Shown here piece after piece: positions 16,613-25,100 of a stretch of DNA of 52,068 nucleotides. Each line of letters starts with the position of its first letter. Within the stretch, counting starts at the first letter, position 1. Location: NCBI GenBank assembly GCA_016462625.1, contig JAEMSV010000014.1, forward strand, positions 1-52,068. Reading direction: 5' to 3'. Source of the stretch: Solirubrobacteraceae bacterium. GTDB lineage: Bacteria > Actinomycetota > Thermoleophilia > Solirubrobacterales > Solirubrobacteraceae. The position numbers were made by a program, and so were the translations under genes. The notes beneath the pieces are model-generated. The model had not been told where the DNA came from. It ran no database searches and saw only the letters and a program-made list of their open reading frames with translations.

Positions 16613-17386
16613 GTGCTCGATCGAGCCGAGGCGCTCGATCTCGATCCGGACGACGTCGCCGGACTGCAGGAACACGCGCGGGTCCATCGCGCTGCCCACG
16701 CCGCTCGGTGTCCCGGTGAAGATCAGGTCGCCGGGCGCGAGCGTGGTCGTCTCCCGGATGAAGTCGACGACCTGCGGCACCGAGAAGACCAGGTCCGCGG
16801 TCCGCGTGTCCTGCCGCAGATCGCCGTTGACCCAGGTCCGCAGCTGCAGGTCGTGCGGGTCGCCGAGCTCGTCCGCCGTGGTGATCCACGGCCCCCAGGG
16901 GCAGAAGCCGTCCGCGCCCTTCGCCCGGGTCCACTGCTTCTCGCGGCGCTGGAGATCGCGCGCCGTCACGTCGTCGCCGACGGCATAGCCGCCGACCTCA
17001 CCGTCGGCGCCCATCACTACGACGAGCTCACCCTCGTAGTCGAGGCGGCGCACGACGGGCGGGCAGACGATCGGGGCGCCAGGACGCGCGCTCGCCGACG
17101 GCGCCATCGTGAAGACGATGGGGAACTCGGGGATCTCGAGCCCCTGCTCCAGCGCGTGCGCGCGGTAGTTCAGGCCGATGCCGAAGAGCACCCGCGGATG
17201 CGGCACCGGCGCCAGGAGCATGACGTCCTCGAGGGCGAACGCGGTGCCCGTCGCAGGCGTCCGATCGCCCGACGTCAGCCGCCCCAGGACATCGGTGCCG
17301 TCGGCGAACGCGACCACCTGGTCGCCCCGCACCTCACCGGCCCGCGGGCCGTCGTCGTCGGGAACAAGAAAGGTGGCGAGCTTCAT
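16601..17386 (-). CDS. Fumarylacetoacetate hydrolase family protein (copy 2)
   Basis: FAH-fold metal-dependent hydrolase/isomerase/decarboxylase acting on 2-oxo or acylpyruvate-type compounds. The metal ligands are Glu118 and Glu120 in [11 protein letters not shown] plus the downstream Asp in [27 protein letters not shown] and [10 protein letters not shown] are the usual family segments. It is 261 residues. It overlaps the upstream paralogue by 4 bp (ATGA junction, 17383-17386), so the pair is co-translated. The exact substrate is not predictable from sequence. Confidence 0.92.
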   Translation of the reverse strand: MKLATFLVPDDDGPRAGEVRGDQVVAFADGTDVLGRLTSGDRTPATGTAFALEDVMLLAPVPHPRVLFGIGLNYRAHALEQGLEIPEFPIVFTMAPSASARPGAPIVCPPVVRRLDYEGELVVVMGADGEVGGYAVGDDVTARDLQRREKQWTRAKGADGFCPWGPWITTADELGDPHDLQLRTWVNGDLRQDTRTADLVFSVPQVVDFIRETTTLAPGDLIFTGTPSGVGSAMDPRVFLQSGDVVRIEIERLGSIEHSVA

Positions 17387-18183
17387 GGGGCCGCAACGGT
17401 AGCGACCGTGTGCTCGATGGCCCCGAGGCCGTCGATCTCGATCCGCACGACGTCGCCGGGGCCCAGGAACACCTGCGGATCCCGCGCGTAGCCGACGCCG
17501 ACCGGTGTGCCGGTGAACACCACGTCGCCGGGCCGGAGCGTGTTCGTCTCGCGCAGGAACGCGACGATCTCCGGGACCGTGAACACCAGGTCGCTCGTGC
17601 GCGAGTCCTGGCGCACCTCGCCGTTGACCCAGGTCCTGAGCCGCAGGTCGTGGGGATCGCCCAGCTCGTCGGCGGTGGTGATCCAGGGACCCCACGGCGA
17701 CGTGCCATCGGCGCCCTTCGCCCGCGTCCACTGCGGCTCGCGGTCCTGGATGTCGCGCGCGGTCAGGTCGTCGCCGACGGCGTACCCGGCGACCTCGCCG
17801 TCGCGGCCGAGCACGAAGACGAGCTCCCCTTCGTAGTCGAGCTGCTGCACGACGGACGGGCAGACGACCGGCGCGAACGGCGGCGCGCTCGCCGACGGGG
17901 ACATCGTCCAGATCACGGGGAAGCTCCGGACCGGGTTCCCCATCTCCGCAGCGTGCGCCCGGTAGTTCATCCCTACGCCGAACAGCACGCGCGGCTCCGG
18001 GATCGGCGCGAGCAGCTCGACGTCGGCCAGGGCATACGCGTCCCCGGCGGCGGGTGTGCGATCGCCAGACGTCAGGCGCCCCAGGACGTCCGTGCCGTCG
18101 GAGAACGCGACCACCTCATCGCCCCGCACCTCGCCGGCCTGCGGGCGCTCGTTCCCGGGGACGAGAAAGGTCGCGAGCTTCAT
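17383..18183 (-). CDS. Fumarylacetoacetate hydrolase family protein (copy 1)
   Basis: Close paralogue of the next gene; both begin MKLATFLVP and share [43 protein letters not shown] and [17 protein letters not shown]. Metal ligands are in DYEGELVFVLG and VGDDLTARDI. It is 266 residues. TAGCAT eight bases before the ATG suggests a leaderless mRNA that carries both copies. The pair looks like a tandem duplication followed by divergence, perhaps giving two substrate specificities or a hetero-oligomer. Confidence 0.92.
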   Translation of the reverse strand: MKLATFLVPGNERPQAGEVRGDEVVAFSDGTDVLGRLTSGDRTPAAGDAYALADVELLAPIPEPRVLFGVGMNYRAHAAEMGNPVRSFPVIWTMSPSASAPPFAPVVCPSVVQQLDYEGELVFVLGRDGEVAGYAVGDDLTARDIQDREPQWTRAKGADGTSPWGPWITTADELGDPHDLRLRTWVNGEVRQDSRTSDLVFTVPEIVAFLRETNTLRPGDVVFTGTPVGVGYARDPQVFLGPGDVVRIEIDGLGAIEHTVATVAAP

Positions 18184-18191
18184 GGGCCGCG

Positions 18192-18197
18192 ATGCTA
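18192..18197 (-). promoter_or_regulatory. -10 element TAGCAT of the tandem FAH operon
   Basis: Minus-strand TAGCAT, eight bases, then ATG 18183; the same hexamer precedes the P450 and quinone oxidoreductase genes. Confidence 0.5.
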
Positions 18198-18289
18198 ATG
18201 CCGATCTCTGCCCGCCCAACCATCGGGAACCTGTCAACGAGACGCATGCAACGGTCAAGTTCTCCGCCAGATGGCCGACCAGTAAGTCG

Positions 18290-18925
18290 ATGGCGGCATC
18301 TCTGCGACTTCGCCTGCTCGGCAAGCAACACGACACGGCCCAGCTGAGCGTCCGCGGCTGCGACGCCCTGGATGTCCGCGTCCTGGGCACCGAGGACGGC
18401 ACCCACGCCATCCACCTCCCCCGGCACGCCCCGGAGATCCGCAAGCTCCACCGCGAGAAGGGGATGCTCGAGCTCGGCGACGGAACCACCCAGGAAGGCC
18501 TCCTCATGGCCATCGAGGGCAAGAATCGCCGGATGCTCCCCGACCGGATGCAGTTCCTCATCGACGGCCTGCCCAATGGCGCGCAGAAGCGCCAGTGGAC
18601 CCGGGTCCCGGTCGTCATCCCGGTGCGCGTCGGCGTCAACCCGCAGCGCCGGGACTGGCGCGAGGGCTGGACCGTCGACCTCAGCGCCGGTGGCGCGCTC
18701 ATCGGCGGCGTGCAGGCCGGCAAGCCCGGTGGCACCCTGCGCATCCAGTTCGCACTGCCCCAGCACGAGGAGCGCCTCGTGTGTGTCGGGGCCGTCACGC
18801 GCATCACCGACGCGGGCCTGCGCGCGCTCCGGTGGACCGCAATCGACGCCGGCGACCGGCAGATCATCACGGACTACCTGGACAGCGAACTCCGCCGCGT
18901 GCTGGACCGCCGTTACGCGTCGTGA
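18290..18925 (+). CDS. PilZ domain protein (probable c-di-GMP receptor), 211 aa
   Basis: The C-terminal PilZ domain (about 100-205) has the c-di-GMP-binding RxxxR-type site in QKRQWTRVPV and the D-x-S-x-x-G motif as DLSAGGALIGG. The N-terminal 95 residues form a beta-rich domain like the flagellar-brake (YcgR-N) type. It is soluble. A start at ATG 18290 is chosen because the frame upstream runs into the FAH gene antisense. Its neighbour two genes on is an HD-GYP protein, which fits a local c-di-GMP theme. Confidence 0.85.
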   Translation: MAASLRLRLLGKQHDTAQLSVRGCDALDVRVLGTEDGTHAIHLPRHAPEIRKLHREKGMLELGDGTTQEGLLMAIEGKNRRMLPDRMQFLIDGLPNGAQKRQWTRVPVVIPVRVGVNPQRRDWREGWTVDLSAGGALIGGVQAGKPGGTLRIQFALPQHEERLVCVGAVTRITDAGLRALRWTAIDAGDRQIITDYLDSELRRVLDRRYAS

Positions 18926-18955
18926 CCCACAACGCCCGCCGGGGTTCCCTCGGGA

Positions 18956-18961
18956 TATGCT
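18956..18961 (+). promoter_or_regulatory. -10 element TATGCT of the small membrane protein gene
   Basis: TATGCT, then GTCGGC, then GTG 18968; a clear leaderless arrangement. Confidence 0.5.
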
Positions 18962-18967
18962 GTCGGC

Positions 18968-19150
18968 GTGACTCCGATTCTTGCCCTCAGCGAAGCTACC
19001 GCGATGACCCTCGCCCTCGCCGGCGTGTTCTTCGTGCTCTTCCCGCTGCTGGCGCACGGGCTGATCGCTCTTGCCGCCGCCGTCTCGTTCAGCGAGCGCG
19101 CCGAGAACCGCAAGAGCGACGGCAACTGGCGCCGCCCCAAGGCGCAGTAA
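18968..19150 (+). CDS. Small membrane protein, 60 aa
   Basis: GTG start with one long hydrophobic segment (about 12-40: MTLALAGVFFVLFPLLAHGLIALAAAV is its core) followed by a short charged tail (SERAENRKSDGNWRRPKAQ). One or two membrane passes are possible. No family is recognised. The promoter-to-start spacing and codon bias support a real gene. It ends 28 bp before the HD-GYP gene and may be co-transcribed with it. Confidence 0.65.
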   Translation: MTPILALSEATAMTLALAGVFFVLFPLLAHGLIALAAAVSFSERAENRKSDGNWRRPKAQ

Positions 19151-19178
19151 CCCTCCAGACGCCCGCGGGGAGTCGCTG

Positions 19179-20306
19179 ATGCGGCTCGTCGCGACCGAGC
19201 ATGCCCCGGACGGCGCGACCGTCGCCCGCGACGTGCGCGCGTCCGTCACGGACGCCATCCCGCTCCTGAGCGCCGGCGCCACGCTGCAGCCCGCGTACCG
19301 GCGGGCCCTCGAGCGCGCGTCCGTCGGCCGGCTGTTCATCGACGACGACCTGAGCGCCGGCATCGAGCCGGTCGCGATCGTCCCCCCGGAGGTCCGTGCG
19401 AACGCGATCCGCGCGGTCTCCGACGTCCTCGCGGCGGCATCCCGCGCGACCATGCGCCAGGACGGCCTGCAGGGCACGCACCTCGACGGGCTCATCCCGG
19501 TCGCCAAGGGACTCGCGCTGGAGGTCCAGCGGCGGCCCGCGCAGCTCCCGACGCTCGGCGAGACCGCGCCCGTCGGCGACTACCTGCCCGCGCACAGCGT
19601 CGACGTCGCGATCCTCGGCCTGCACATCGCCGCACGCCACCAGCGCAACCACGGCTGGATCGACCACGACACGGGCGCCCGGCGCTACAACCTCAACGAC
19701 GAGGCGCTCGTCAAGCTCGGCGTCGCGCTGCTCCTCATCGACCTCGGCAAGGTCGCGATGCCGCGCGGCCTCCTCGAGCATCCCGGCCCGCTCGATCCGC
19801 CCGACCGCGCGACGATCACCCAGCACCCCGAACTCGGCGCGTCGATGCTGCCGCCGGCGGTGTCCTACGTCGTCCAGGCGGTGCTGCGCCACCACCACGA
19901 GCGATTCGACGGCTCTGGCTACCCGGAGGGCCTGGCGGGCCAGGACATCCCGTTCGAGGCCCGGATCGCGGCGATCGCCGACGTCTTCGACGCGACGACC
20001 TCCAACCGCGCGTACTCCGACGCCGCGCCCCAGAACGAGGGCTGGAGCGCGATCATCTCCGGCGCCGGGACGGCCTTCGACCCCGAGCTCGTCGAGATCT
20101 TCCGCCAGCTGATCGTCCCGTATCCGCCCGCGAGCGAGGTCGTGCTCGTCGACGGCCGGATCGCGGTCGTCGCCGACGTCGACCCGTCCGACCCCCTGCG
20201 CCCCAAGGTCCGCGCGGCGACACTCGACGGCGGCGTCGAGGAGCTGACCCAGATCCCGGTCCAGCCGGTCTCGGGCCAGCACCGCGACTCCGGTCGCGCG
20301 GCCTGA
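19179..20306 (+). CDS. HD-GYP domain protein with altered HD motif, 375 aa
   Basis: The C-terminal HD-GYP domain occupies about residues 145-330. The first His (AHSVDVAILG), the second part of the fold (TQHPELGASML), the HHHERFDGSGYPEGL stretch with the GYP motif and DVFDATTSNRAY are all present. However, the HD pair expected in LLHDxGK reads LLIDLGK, so one metal-ligand His is replaced by Ile. Normal HD-GYP proteins hydrolyse c-di-GMP; this one may be impaired or regulatory. The N-terminal 140 residues are DUF3391-like (ATLQPAYRRALERASVGRLFI core). GGGGAG seven bases before ATG 19179 is a good ribosome-binding site. Confidence 0.85.
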   Translation: MRLVATEHAPDGATVARDVRASVTDAIPLLSAGATLQPAYRRALERASVGRLFIDDDLSAGIEPVAIVPPEVRANAIRAVSDVLAAASRATMRQDGLQGTHLDGLIPVAKGLALEVQRRPAQLPTLGETAPVGDYLPAHSVDVAILGLHIAARHQRNHGWIDHDTGARRYNLNDEALVKLGVALLLIDLGKVAMPRGLLEHPGPLDPPDRATITQHPELGASMLPPAVSYVVQAVLRHHHERFDGSGYPEGLAGQDIPFEARIAAIADVFDATTSNRAYSDAAPQNEGWSAIISGAGTAFDPELVEIFRQLIVPYPPASEVVLVDGRIAVVADVDPSDPLRPKVRAATLDGGVEELTQIPVQPVSGQHRDSGRAA

Positions 20307-20324
20307 CCCGACGGCCCCGGGCCG

Positions 20325-20330
20325 TAGCAT
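20325..20330 (+). promoter_or_regulatory. -10 element TAGCAT of the quinone oxidoreductase gene
   Basis: TAGCAT, nine bases, then ATG 20340. Confidence 0.42.
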
Positions 20331-20339
20331 GCCCCGCCT

Positions 20340-21293
20340 ATGCGCGGCATCGCCCTCGACCAGTTCGGCGGACCGGAGGTCCTGCAGTTGCGGGAGGACC
20401 TTCCCGTCCCGCCCGTCGGCCCGGACACGGTGCTCGTGCGCGTGCGCGCCGCCGGGGTGAACCCGGTCGACGCGAAGGTGCGCCGCGGACTGCTCGCCGA
20501 CGCGTTCCCCACCTGGTCGCCCGTGGTTCCCGGCTGGGACGCCGCCGGGATCGTCGAGGCCGTCGGCCCGGCCGTCTCGAACTTCCGCCCGGGCGACGAG
20601 GTCTTCGGCTACTTCCGCAAGGACTTCATCCGCGACGGCACCTACGCGGAGCTCACGACCATCCGCGACGCCTACCTGGCCCGCAAGCCCGAGTCGCTGA
20701 GCTTCGAGGAGGCGGGGGCCGCGCCGCTGGCCGCCCTGACCGCCTGGCAGCTGATCGACGAGACGCTGCGCGTGGTCTCCGGCCAGCTCGTGCTGGTCTG
20801 CGGCGCGTCGGGAGGCGTCGGCTCGTTCGCGGTCCAGCTCGCCAAGCGCGCCGGAGCCTCCGTGGTCGCGGTGGCCAGTGCGGCGAACCACGAGTACCTG
20901 AAGGGCCTGGGCGCCGACGAGTGCATCGACTACGCGACCGAGGACTTCGTCGAGATCATCGGCCGGCGGCACCTTGCGGGCGTCGACGCCGTGGTCGACC
21001 TCGTCGGCGGCGACACGCTCACGCGGGCCGCGCAGGTGACGCGGCCACGCGGCAAGATCGCGTCGATCATCCAGGAGCCCCCACGCGGCGGGCTGTTCGC
21101 CGAGCACGAGATCCAGGGCCGGTACCTCTTCGTCCGGCCCGACGGCGGTGGGCTGCGAATGCTGGCCCGCGCCTTCGACGCCGGGGAGCTGCGCGTGGAG
21201 CTCGCCGACGTCCTTCCGCTCGAGCAGGCGGCGCGCGCGCACGACCTGATCGAGCTGGGGCACACACGCGGGAAGCTCGTCCTGCGCATCTGA
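20340..21293 (+). CDS. NAD(P)-dependent quinone oxidoreductase (zinc-independent MDR family)
   Basis: Medium-chain dehydrogenase/reductase of 317 residues. The N-terminal GroES-like domain has VRVRAAGVNPVDAKVR and PGWDAAGIVEAVG. The cofactor domain has VCGASGGVGSFAVQLAKRAG, the nucleotide-binding loop, and GADECIDY. The catalytic zinc ligands of alcohol dehydrogenases are absent, as usual for quinone oxidoreductases (QOR/zeta-crystallin). Likely two-electron reduction of quinones or enones with NADPH. Confidence 0.91.
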   Translation: MRGIALDQFGGPEVLQLREDLPVPPVGPDTVLVRVRAAGVNPVDAKVRRGLLADAFPTWSPVVPGWDAAGIVEAVGPAVSNFRPGDEVFGYFRKDFIRDGTYAELTTIRDAYLARKPESLSFEEAGAAPLAALTAWQLIDETLRVVSGQLVLVCGASGGVGSFAVQLAKRAGASVVAVASAANHEYLKGLGADECIDYATEDFVEIIGRRHLAGVDAVVDLVGGDTLTRAAQVTRPRGKIASIIQEPPRGGLFAEHEIQGRYLFVRPDGGGLRMLARAFDAGELRVELADVLPLEQAARAHDLIELGHTRGKLVLRI

Positions 21294-21309
21294 ACCGCCC
21301 GACTCTTGC

Positions 21310-21315
21310 GACAAT
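21310..21315 (+). promoter_or_regulatory. -10 element GACAAT of the YqgE gene
   Basis: GACAAT, then GTCGGC (identical to the spacer before GTG 18968), then GTG 21322. Confidence 0.45.
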
Positions 21316-21321
21316 GTCGGC

Positions 21322-21867
21322 GTGGAATCGCTCCGCGGCCGACTGCTCATCGCCTCCCCCACCCTCCAGGACCCGAACTTTGCCCGGAGCGTGGTGCTCA
21401 TCGCCGAGCACACGGCCGAGGGCGCGATGGGCGTGGTGCTGAACCGGCCGATGGAGCTGGAGGTCGCCGAGGCGTCCCCCGTCCTCGCCGCGCTCGGCAC
21501 CGACGACGAGCACGTCTTCGCCGGCGGTCCGGTGCAGCCCAACGGCGTGATGGTCCTCGCCGAGTTCTCCCCTCCCGCGGAGCCCGCGGTGACGATCGCC
21601 GAGCGGCTGGGCTTCGTCGGCGCCGAGGACGACCTCGAGGCCGTCGCCGACACCGTCCTGCGCGCCCGGGTCTTCGCGGGCCACGCGGGCTGGGCCGCGG
21701 GCCAGCTGGACTCCGAGCTGGAGGACGAGGGCTGGATCGTCGCGGACCTCGACCCCGAGGATCCGTTCACCGACGACCCGCTCGCCCTGTGGAGCATCGT
21801 GCTCGAGCGGCTCGGCGGCTCGTTCGCGCTCGTCGCGCGGATGCCCGAAGACCCGTCGGTCAACTAG
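21322..21867 (+). CDS. YqgE/AlgH family protein, 181 aa
   Basis: Opens with GRLLIASPTLQDPNFARSVV and continues with GAMGVVLNRP and FAGGPVQPNGVMVL, which are the conserved YqgE/AlgH (UPF0301) segments; HAGWAAGQLDSELEDEGWI is the C-terminal signature. The length is normal. AlgH has been linked to alginate regulation in Pseudomonas, but the molecular role of the family is not settled. The TAG stop is also the first base region of the palindromic element that follows. Confidence 0.93.
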   Translation: MESLRGRLLIASPTLQDPNFARSVVLIAEHTAEGAMGVVLNRPMELEVAEASPVLAALGTDDEHVFAGGPVQPNGVMVLAEFSPPAEPAVTIAERLGFVGAEDDLEAVADTVLRARVFAGHAGWAAGQLDSELEDEGWIVADLDPEDPFTDDPLALWSIVLERLGGSFALVARMPEDPSVN

Positions 21868-22027
21868 TGACGTGATTCAGACATTCGGATGCAGCTGACG
21901 GATGCCGGCGCGCGTCTCCCGGTGACCGAGATCCGCTGTCGTACTGGTGGTCCGGCCGCGGATCTCGGGTGCCGGGAGACGCGATGCCGGCGCCGTCAGG
22001 TGCGTGCGAATGTCTGAATCACGTCAC
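21867..22027. repeat. 161-bp imperfect inverted repeat
   Basis: Terminal arms 21867-21887 and 22007-22027 are perfect 21-bp inverted repeats. Moving inward, further paired blocks are CTGACGG with CCGTCAG, CGCGTCTCCCGG with CCGGGAGACGCG, and CCGAGATCCGC with GCGGATCTCGG, closing on a loop of about 21 nt. A 9-mer ATGCCGGCG stands in the same orientation in both arms, so it interrupts the stem. There is no ORF inside and no obvious target-site duplication. It could be a MITE-like or REP-like element or a structured RNA 3' end. It abuts the yqgE stop. Confidence 0.8.
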
Positions 22028-22028
22028 G

Positions 22029-22072
22029 AAAAAAGGCGCGCCGACCGCGTGCTCGTTCGCGGTCGACGCGCC
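22029..22072 (-). terminator. Rho-independent terminator of the repeat-protein gene
   Basis: On the minus strand a 15-bp stem with one mismatch (22035-22049 with 22058-22072, 8-nt loop) is followed by six Ts (22034-22029). It lies 86 bp after the stop of the 1617-residue protein gene and is the clearest intrinsic terminator in the window. Confidence 0.85.
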
Positions 22073-22157
22073 CACTACTGAGGCCGGTGGGTCGCTGTGG
22101 GAGAAGGACCCGCGGCGAACCGCGGGTCCCGGGTCAGCTCCGGCCTCCGGACAGGGG

Positions 22158-25100
22158 TCACGCGGTGGTGAATCCCTTTTCCGTGTCGCACTCCAGGACG
22201 TTGATCAGCGCCGCCTGGGTGGTCAAGGTGAAGAAGTTCCAGTTGATCTTCGTCACGTTGATGCTCACGCGGCGGACCGTCGTCCCCGAGAAGTCGAACA
22301 CACCGTCGACCGTCGCGCTGACGGACTGCGGAATGAACAGCAGCGTGAACCTCGCGTTGCCGGTGCCCCGGAACGTGATGCGGTTCTTGCCGCCGGCCTG
22401 GCAGCCGTCGCACGTGTTGCTGATCGTCGCGCTGACGTTCGTCAGCCACGTGCTCGTCTGGCCCAGCAGCGCCCAGCCCGCCGAGTAGAGGTTGATCTGG
22501 GTCGCCGCGACGCCGGCGCTGTAGGTGACCTTGTTGTTGACGCTGTCGATGTCGGCGGAGAACGTCGTGCCGTTGAACAGCCCCGCTCGGCCGAGCGTGC
22601 ACGAGGACGCCAGGCCCCTCGCGTCGAACGACCAGTTCGTGCTGTTGACGATCGTGCCGGACGCCGAGGCGTCGAGGTACCCGGTGGTGCACGTCTGTCG
22701 CACCGTGCCGCTGAACGACAGGCCTCCCGTGTTCGAGATGCTCAATGAGCCGCTCCGCAGGTAGAGGTTGTCGTAGAGCTTCGCCTGCCCCGCGAGCGAG
22801 CCGCTGATCGAGTAGGTCAGCGCACCGCCGGCGGTGGTCCGCGCGATCGTGCCCTTCGCCCCGAGCGTCACGCCGCCGAGGGCGAGGTCGCCGAGGTTGA
22901 AGGACAGGTTGAACGTCCCGTCGGAGTTCACCGCGGCGGAGAACCCGGCGCCCGTCGTCGAGCCGCTGAGCGCGACGTTGTAGGCGCCCTGCGATGCGGC
23001 GAACTTGAAGCCGACCGTGAAGGACGACTTCGTCGGGATGACCGACGTGCCGATCGTGGCGTTCGCGTCGAGGTTCAGCGAGACGACGCCGGCGACGGAC
23101 TTCAGCGTGCCGCTCGCGCCGGAGTTCGCGCCGATGGCGAACTCCTTCGTGACGGCGCAGCCCGCGGCGCCGGTGGTGCCGCCGATCGTGAACGCCCAGT
23201 CCTTGCCGCTGCCGATCGGCACCGTGCCGGACGCGCCCGCGGTGACCGATCCGGAGACCGGGCACGCGAGGGTCACGCTGCCGGCCAGCGTGATCGAGCT
23301 CTGCGTCAGCTGCAGGCTGCCGGTGAGGCTCGCCTTGCTGCCGATCGCGATCGTGGCCGACCCGCCGACGTTGTAGCTCACCGCGCCGGTCGGGCTGGTC
23401 CGGGCGATCGAGCCGTTGAACGCGACGTTGCTCGGGCCGAACGGGACCGTGAAGCTGCCCGTCAGCGCGAACGTGCCGTCGAAGTTCACCTTGCCCGAGG
23501 CCGAGCCCAGCGAGCTGCTCGCCGAGAACGAGACGCCCGTGCCGGCGCTCGTGCCGTCATAGGTGAACCCGAAGGACGCGTTCCAGCTGCTCGGGCCGGC
23601 CGGCAGCAGCGAGGTGCTGACGCCGCCGGAGAGGCTGAAGGAGGCCGAGACCGCGCCGCCCGTCGCCTTCACCGTGCCGTTCAGGCCGCCGGAGGGGAGC
23701 GTCAGGCCCTGCGTGATGGTGCACGCAGTGGTCGTCCCGCCGCTCATGCCGAACGACCAGTTCTTGCTGTCGGTGATCGCGCCGGACGCCGTGGCGTCGA
23801 CCGATCCCGTGGCGCAGGTCTGACGGACCGTGCCGGCGAACGACAGGCCACCGGAGCTGCTGATCGACAGCGAGCCGCTCTGCAGCGACAGCTTGTCGTA
23901 GAGGCTCACCGGCGAGCTCAGCCCGCCGCTGATCGTGTACGTCGGCGAGCCGCCGGGCGTCGTGCGGGCGATCGTGCCCCTCGCCCCGAGCGTGGTCCCG
24001 CCGAGCGCGAGGTCATCGAGCTTGAAGTTCAGCCCGAATGTGCCGTTCGACGCGACGTTGGCGTCGAAGCTGGCCCCAGTGGTCGAGGCGTTGACGCCGA
24101 TGCTGTACGCGCCCTGCGAGGCCGCGAACTTGAACCCGGCAGAGAACGTCGTCTTCGTCGGGATCAGCGTGGTGGAGACCGTCGCGTTCGCGTCGAGCGC
24201 GACGGCGACGACGCCGCCGGTCGAGGACACGACGCCCGTGATGCCGGTCGGCGTCGACGAGGACGGCAGAGTGCCCGTGATCGACGAGCCGATGGTCAGC
24301 TCGTTCGTCACGCCGCATGCCGTCGCCGAGCCGGACACACCGAGCGACCAGTCACGACCGCTGCCGATCGGCACGGTGCCCGAGGCGCCGCCCGTCACGC
24401 TGCCGCTGATCGGGCAGGCGACCGTGACGGAGCCGTCGAACCCGATCGAGGTGTTCGTGAGGCGCAGGCCGCCACCGAGGCTGGCCTTCGTCCCGATCGC
24501 GATGTTGCTGATCGAGCCGCCGACGTCGTAGGCCACGGCGCCGCCCGGGGTGCTGCGGGTGATGTCGCCCTTGAAGGCGACGTCCGCGGGACCGAACGGG
24601 ATCGTGAAGTCGGCCTTCAGCGCGAGGGTGCCGTCGAAGTTGACCTGGCCCTTCGCCGTGCCGATCGACGACGACGCGCTGAACGACACGTTGCTGCCGG
24701 CCGGCGTGCCGTCGTAGACGAACCCGAACTGCGCGTCCCAGGAGCTGACGCTCGCCGGGAGGATCGAGGTCGAGATCGGGCCACCGATCGCGAACGTGCC
24801 GCTCACCGTGTCGCTGACGGACTTCAGCTGCCCGGAGAGCGAGCCCGCGGGCACGCTGAGCTGGGAGCTGAGCTCACAGCCGGCCGCCGTCGAGCCGCCG
24901 AGGTCGAACTGCCAGTTCCGGCTGTTGGCGATGCTGCCGGAGGCGGACGCGTCGAGCGAGCCCGTGGCGCAGTACTGGCGCACGGCGCCGCTGAACGTCA
25001 GGCCGCCGGTGCTGCTGATGCCGACCGAGCCGTTCTGCAGCCAGAGCTTGTCGTAGAGCTTGACCGGCGTGCCGAGGCCGCCGGAGATGTCGTAGGCGAG

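Noticed and set aside
19089..21863. 924-codon minus-strand frame opposite HD-GYP, quinone oxidoreductase and yqgE
   Set aside because: It spans three well-supported plus-strand genes, has low-complexity composition and matches no family.
21867..22027. Considered as ends of an insertion sequence
   Set aside because: Only 161 bp, no transposase ORF between the arms, and no target-site duplication at the edges (CAACTA against GAAAAA).
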